Source: M3007 sp037130425 (GTDB taxonomy: Bacteria; Bacteroidota; Bacteroidia; Chitinophagales; Saprospiraceae). From it: a DNA stretch of 7,241 nucleotides. The position numbers were made by a program, and so were the translations under genes. The stretch spans positions 1 through 7,241 of the forward strand of contig JBAXTB010000300.1 in the NCBI GenBank assembly GCA_037130425.1, written 5' to 3'. Positions 5,889 through 7,241 of the stretch are shown here, piece by piece (position 1 is the stretch's first letter; each line of letters opens with the position of its first letter). Below the pieces are notes generated by a model. The model did not search any database. It was not told the DNA's origin and worked only from the letters and a program-made list of their open reading frames with translations.

Positions 5889-7100
5889 TCAATGTTTGTG
5901 GTTTGGTGAAAATGATTTGAAGAATTGGTGACCTAAATTAAAGGGGGAGATATCAAAAGACGTGCTGCCGTCTAATGCCAGATCGGATAAAATTTTGCCG
6001 AGATAGGGCGTGAATTTTGCAGCCCAACCGGTGGCATAGACCACAATATTTTTATGATTGGGGACATAAGCGGGGGCAAAATCGATCAATAATTCCTTGT
6101 TAGGGATATTGCTTAATGCCACCAGACAAGTAGAAGTATAATATGGCTTGGGATCCAGCCCGGTCATGTGATTCCGGATCCATTCAGAGGTGTAAGCGAT
6201 TTCCTGCTCATTCGGGATAAAACTTCGTTGATTCGGGTCGCTTAGCGGCTGCATCACAAAGTCAGGCGCGACCCTGATGTAATCGGGATGATCCCAATGT
6301 ACTTCCGGAAACCCGTAAAACTGATTTCCATTGTCGCCTACTGCGTTTTGGAATACAAACCAGGTTGGGTACTTTATAGAAGGGTCAGTTTTTTTGAAAT
6401 AAGCCGAGGCCATATTCCAATAAGTAGCGTCGATGGAAAAATGGAGCAGGTTAAAGACGCTGTTTACATAAGGGCCGGGCACAACGACAATTTTTTCGGC
6501 AATATAAACGCCTTTGGGTGTCGTAATTTCAAATAAGCTGCCTTCCTGACTAATTTTAATGACTGGTGATTCTTCCTGTAATGTAATATCGGCATTTTTT
6601 CTGTTTAAATGCAGTAAGGTTTCAATGGTGGCCCTGAAATCAATGCTTGCGCCATCCGCTTGAAACAGCCCGGTATATGTGTCGGGCAGGTTTTTAAAGT
6701 GATAATTTTCCTCTATCTCTTTGGATGTGAGCGAAGTGTAGGGAACGTTCAATGCCTTGAGCGATTTTTCCGCTTCGGCAATATTGCCTTCCGTAGAATG
6801 TACCGACGGATCGCCGAACCAAAGCGTTCCGACCTTATCCCGCAAGGTTTTTTCTGTATGGCTTTGAAGCTCATCCCAATAAGGTTCGGAATCCAGCGCC
6901 ATTTGCACCATATATTCTTCCGGATATGGAATCCGAAATTGCCGTGATACGCCGGCCGAACTTCCTAATTGGTTTACAAAAGTGAATTGCTCCAACACCA
7001 GGGTTTTTGCCTGCCTTTTGCCTAAATGGTAGGCTGCGGCCAAACCCATGGCGCCTCCGCCAATGACAATTACGTCAAAATGATTGTGTTTTTCATTCAT
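5889..7100 (-). CDS. Monomeric sarcosine oxidase / SolA-like FAD-dependent oxidoreductase
   Basis: The 403-residue protein is of the DAO superfamily and resembles monomeric sarcosine oxidase and N-methyltryptophan oxidase (SolA). GGGAMG (14-19) and Glu37 bind the FAD adenosine part. SSAGVSRQFRIPYPEEYM (47-64) is the family's flavin and active-site loop. YGFPEV (262-267) and DISPFNL (383-389) are further family blocks. Cys325 in YTSTCLVAL lies where this family attaches FAD covalently, and Lys362 in AAKFTP matches the conserved C-terminal lysine. By eye, the catalytic Lys-x3-His block after YGFP reads Arg276 and Asp280 here. The length is normal (about 390 for the family). It is first in the pair, ending two bases before the next ATG. 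Expected work is oxidation of an N-methyl or secondary amino acid; the true substrate is unknown. No signal peptide is seen. Confidence 0.88.
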   Translation of the reverse strand: MNEKHNHFDVIVIGGGAMGLAAAYHLGKRQAKTLVLEQFTFVNQLGSSAGVSRQFRIPYPEEYMVQMALDSEPYWDELQSHTEKTLRDKVGTLWFGDPSVHSTEGNIAEAEKSLKALNVPYTSLTSKEIEENYHFKNLPDTYTGLFQADGASIDFRATIETLLHLNRKNADITLQEESPVIKISQEGSLFEITTPKGVYIAEKIVVVPGPYVNSVFNLLHFSIDATYWNMASAYFKKTDPSIKYPTWFVFQNAVGDNGNQFYGFPEVHWDHPDYIRVAPDFVMQPLSDPNQRSFIPNEQEIAYTSEWIRNHMTGLDPKPYYTSTCLVALSNIPNKELLIDFAPAYVPNHKNIVVYATGWAAKFTPYLGKILSDLALDGSTSFDISPFNLGHQFFKSFSPNHKH

Positions 7101-7146
7101 AAGGTAAATGCTAGTTTCAATTGGTTAAATGATCGCATTTAATCAG

Positions 7147-7176
7147 CAAATTTCTGACTCTAATTTACATGTGCAA
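7147..7176 (-). promoter_or_regulatory. Candidate promoter of the two-gene oxidase operon
   Basis: On the minus strand TTG (7176-7174) is followed by 19 bases and GAAATTTG (7154-7147), one mismatch from TAnnTTTG. It lies about 50 bases before the SolA-like start codon. The surrounding 7101-7241 stretch is AT-rich and holds no recognised gene. Confidence 0.3.
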
Positions 7177-7241
7177 TGATATAATATATTCTGGAATTTT
7201 AATAGCAGGCATATTGTATTTTTACATACTACGATAATTTT

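Noticed and set aside
7212..7241. Possible plus-strand promoter at the right edge (TTG, 18 bases, TAATTTT)
   Set aside because: The -7 element is cut off by the window end, and this AT-rich stretch would give such matches by chance.

Overview
The window most likely comes from the chromosome of a member of the Bacteroidota, perhaps a Saprospiraceae-like lineage. The support is indirect. Candidate promoters fit the Bacteroidota pattern (TTG or TTTG, about 19-21 bp, then TAnnTTTG), most genes lack a Shine-Dalgarno sequence, and the gene families (DUF4143 ATPase, GxxExxY protein, YgjP-type peptidase) are common there. The lineage below phylum is an impression, not a measurement.

All five complete genes and one partial gene lie on the minus strand, so transcription runs from high to low coordinates. 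At the right end (7100 to 4126) two FAD-dependent amine oxidases form a tight pair: a monomeric sarcosine oxidase/SolA-like protein, then, two bases later, an L-amino-acid-oxidase-like flavoprotein. A weak promoter candidate precedes the pair, and a weak hairpin lies at its end.

The middle (about 3240-4070) is accessory in character. A small GxxExxY family gene (PD-(D/E)XK nuclease fold) sits between two inverted copies of a complex repeat of about 60 bp built from CACAAAGG-type units. A third, diverged copy lies just outside on the left, and a perfect 17-bp inverted repeat lies upstream of the gene. The arrangement looks like a small nuclease-associated mobile or repeat cassette inserted between housekeeping genes. 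It is the main discovery candidate here.

To the left, serC (phosphoserine aminotransferase, serine biosynthesis) is followed after three bases by a YgjP/M48-like zinc metallopeptidase. Together they form a likely two-gene operon with a good Bacteroidota-type promoter in front of serC. At the left edge is an AAA ATPase with a DUF4143 domain, cut by the window end. Between it and the peptidase are six tandem heptamers and a perfect 19-bp inverted repeat that overlaps the ATPase start codon and contains a promoter-like -7 element, which suggests autoregulation or another cis-acting role. No rRNA, tRNA, CRISPR array or transposase gene was found.
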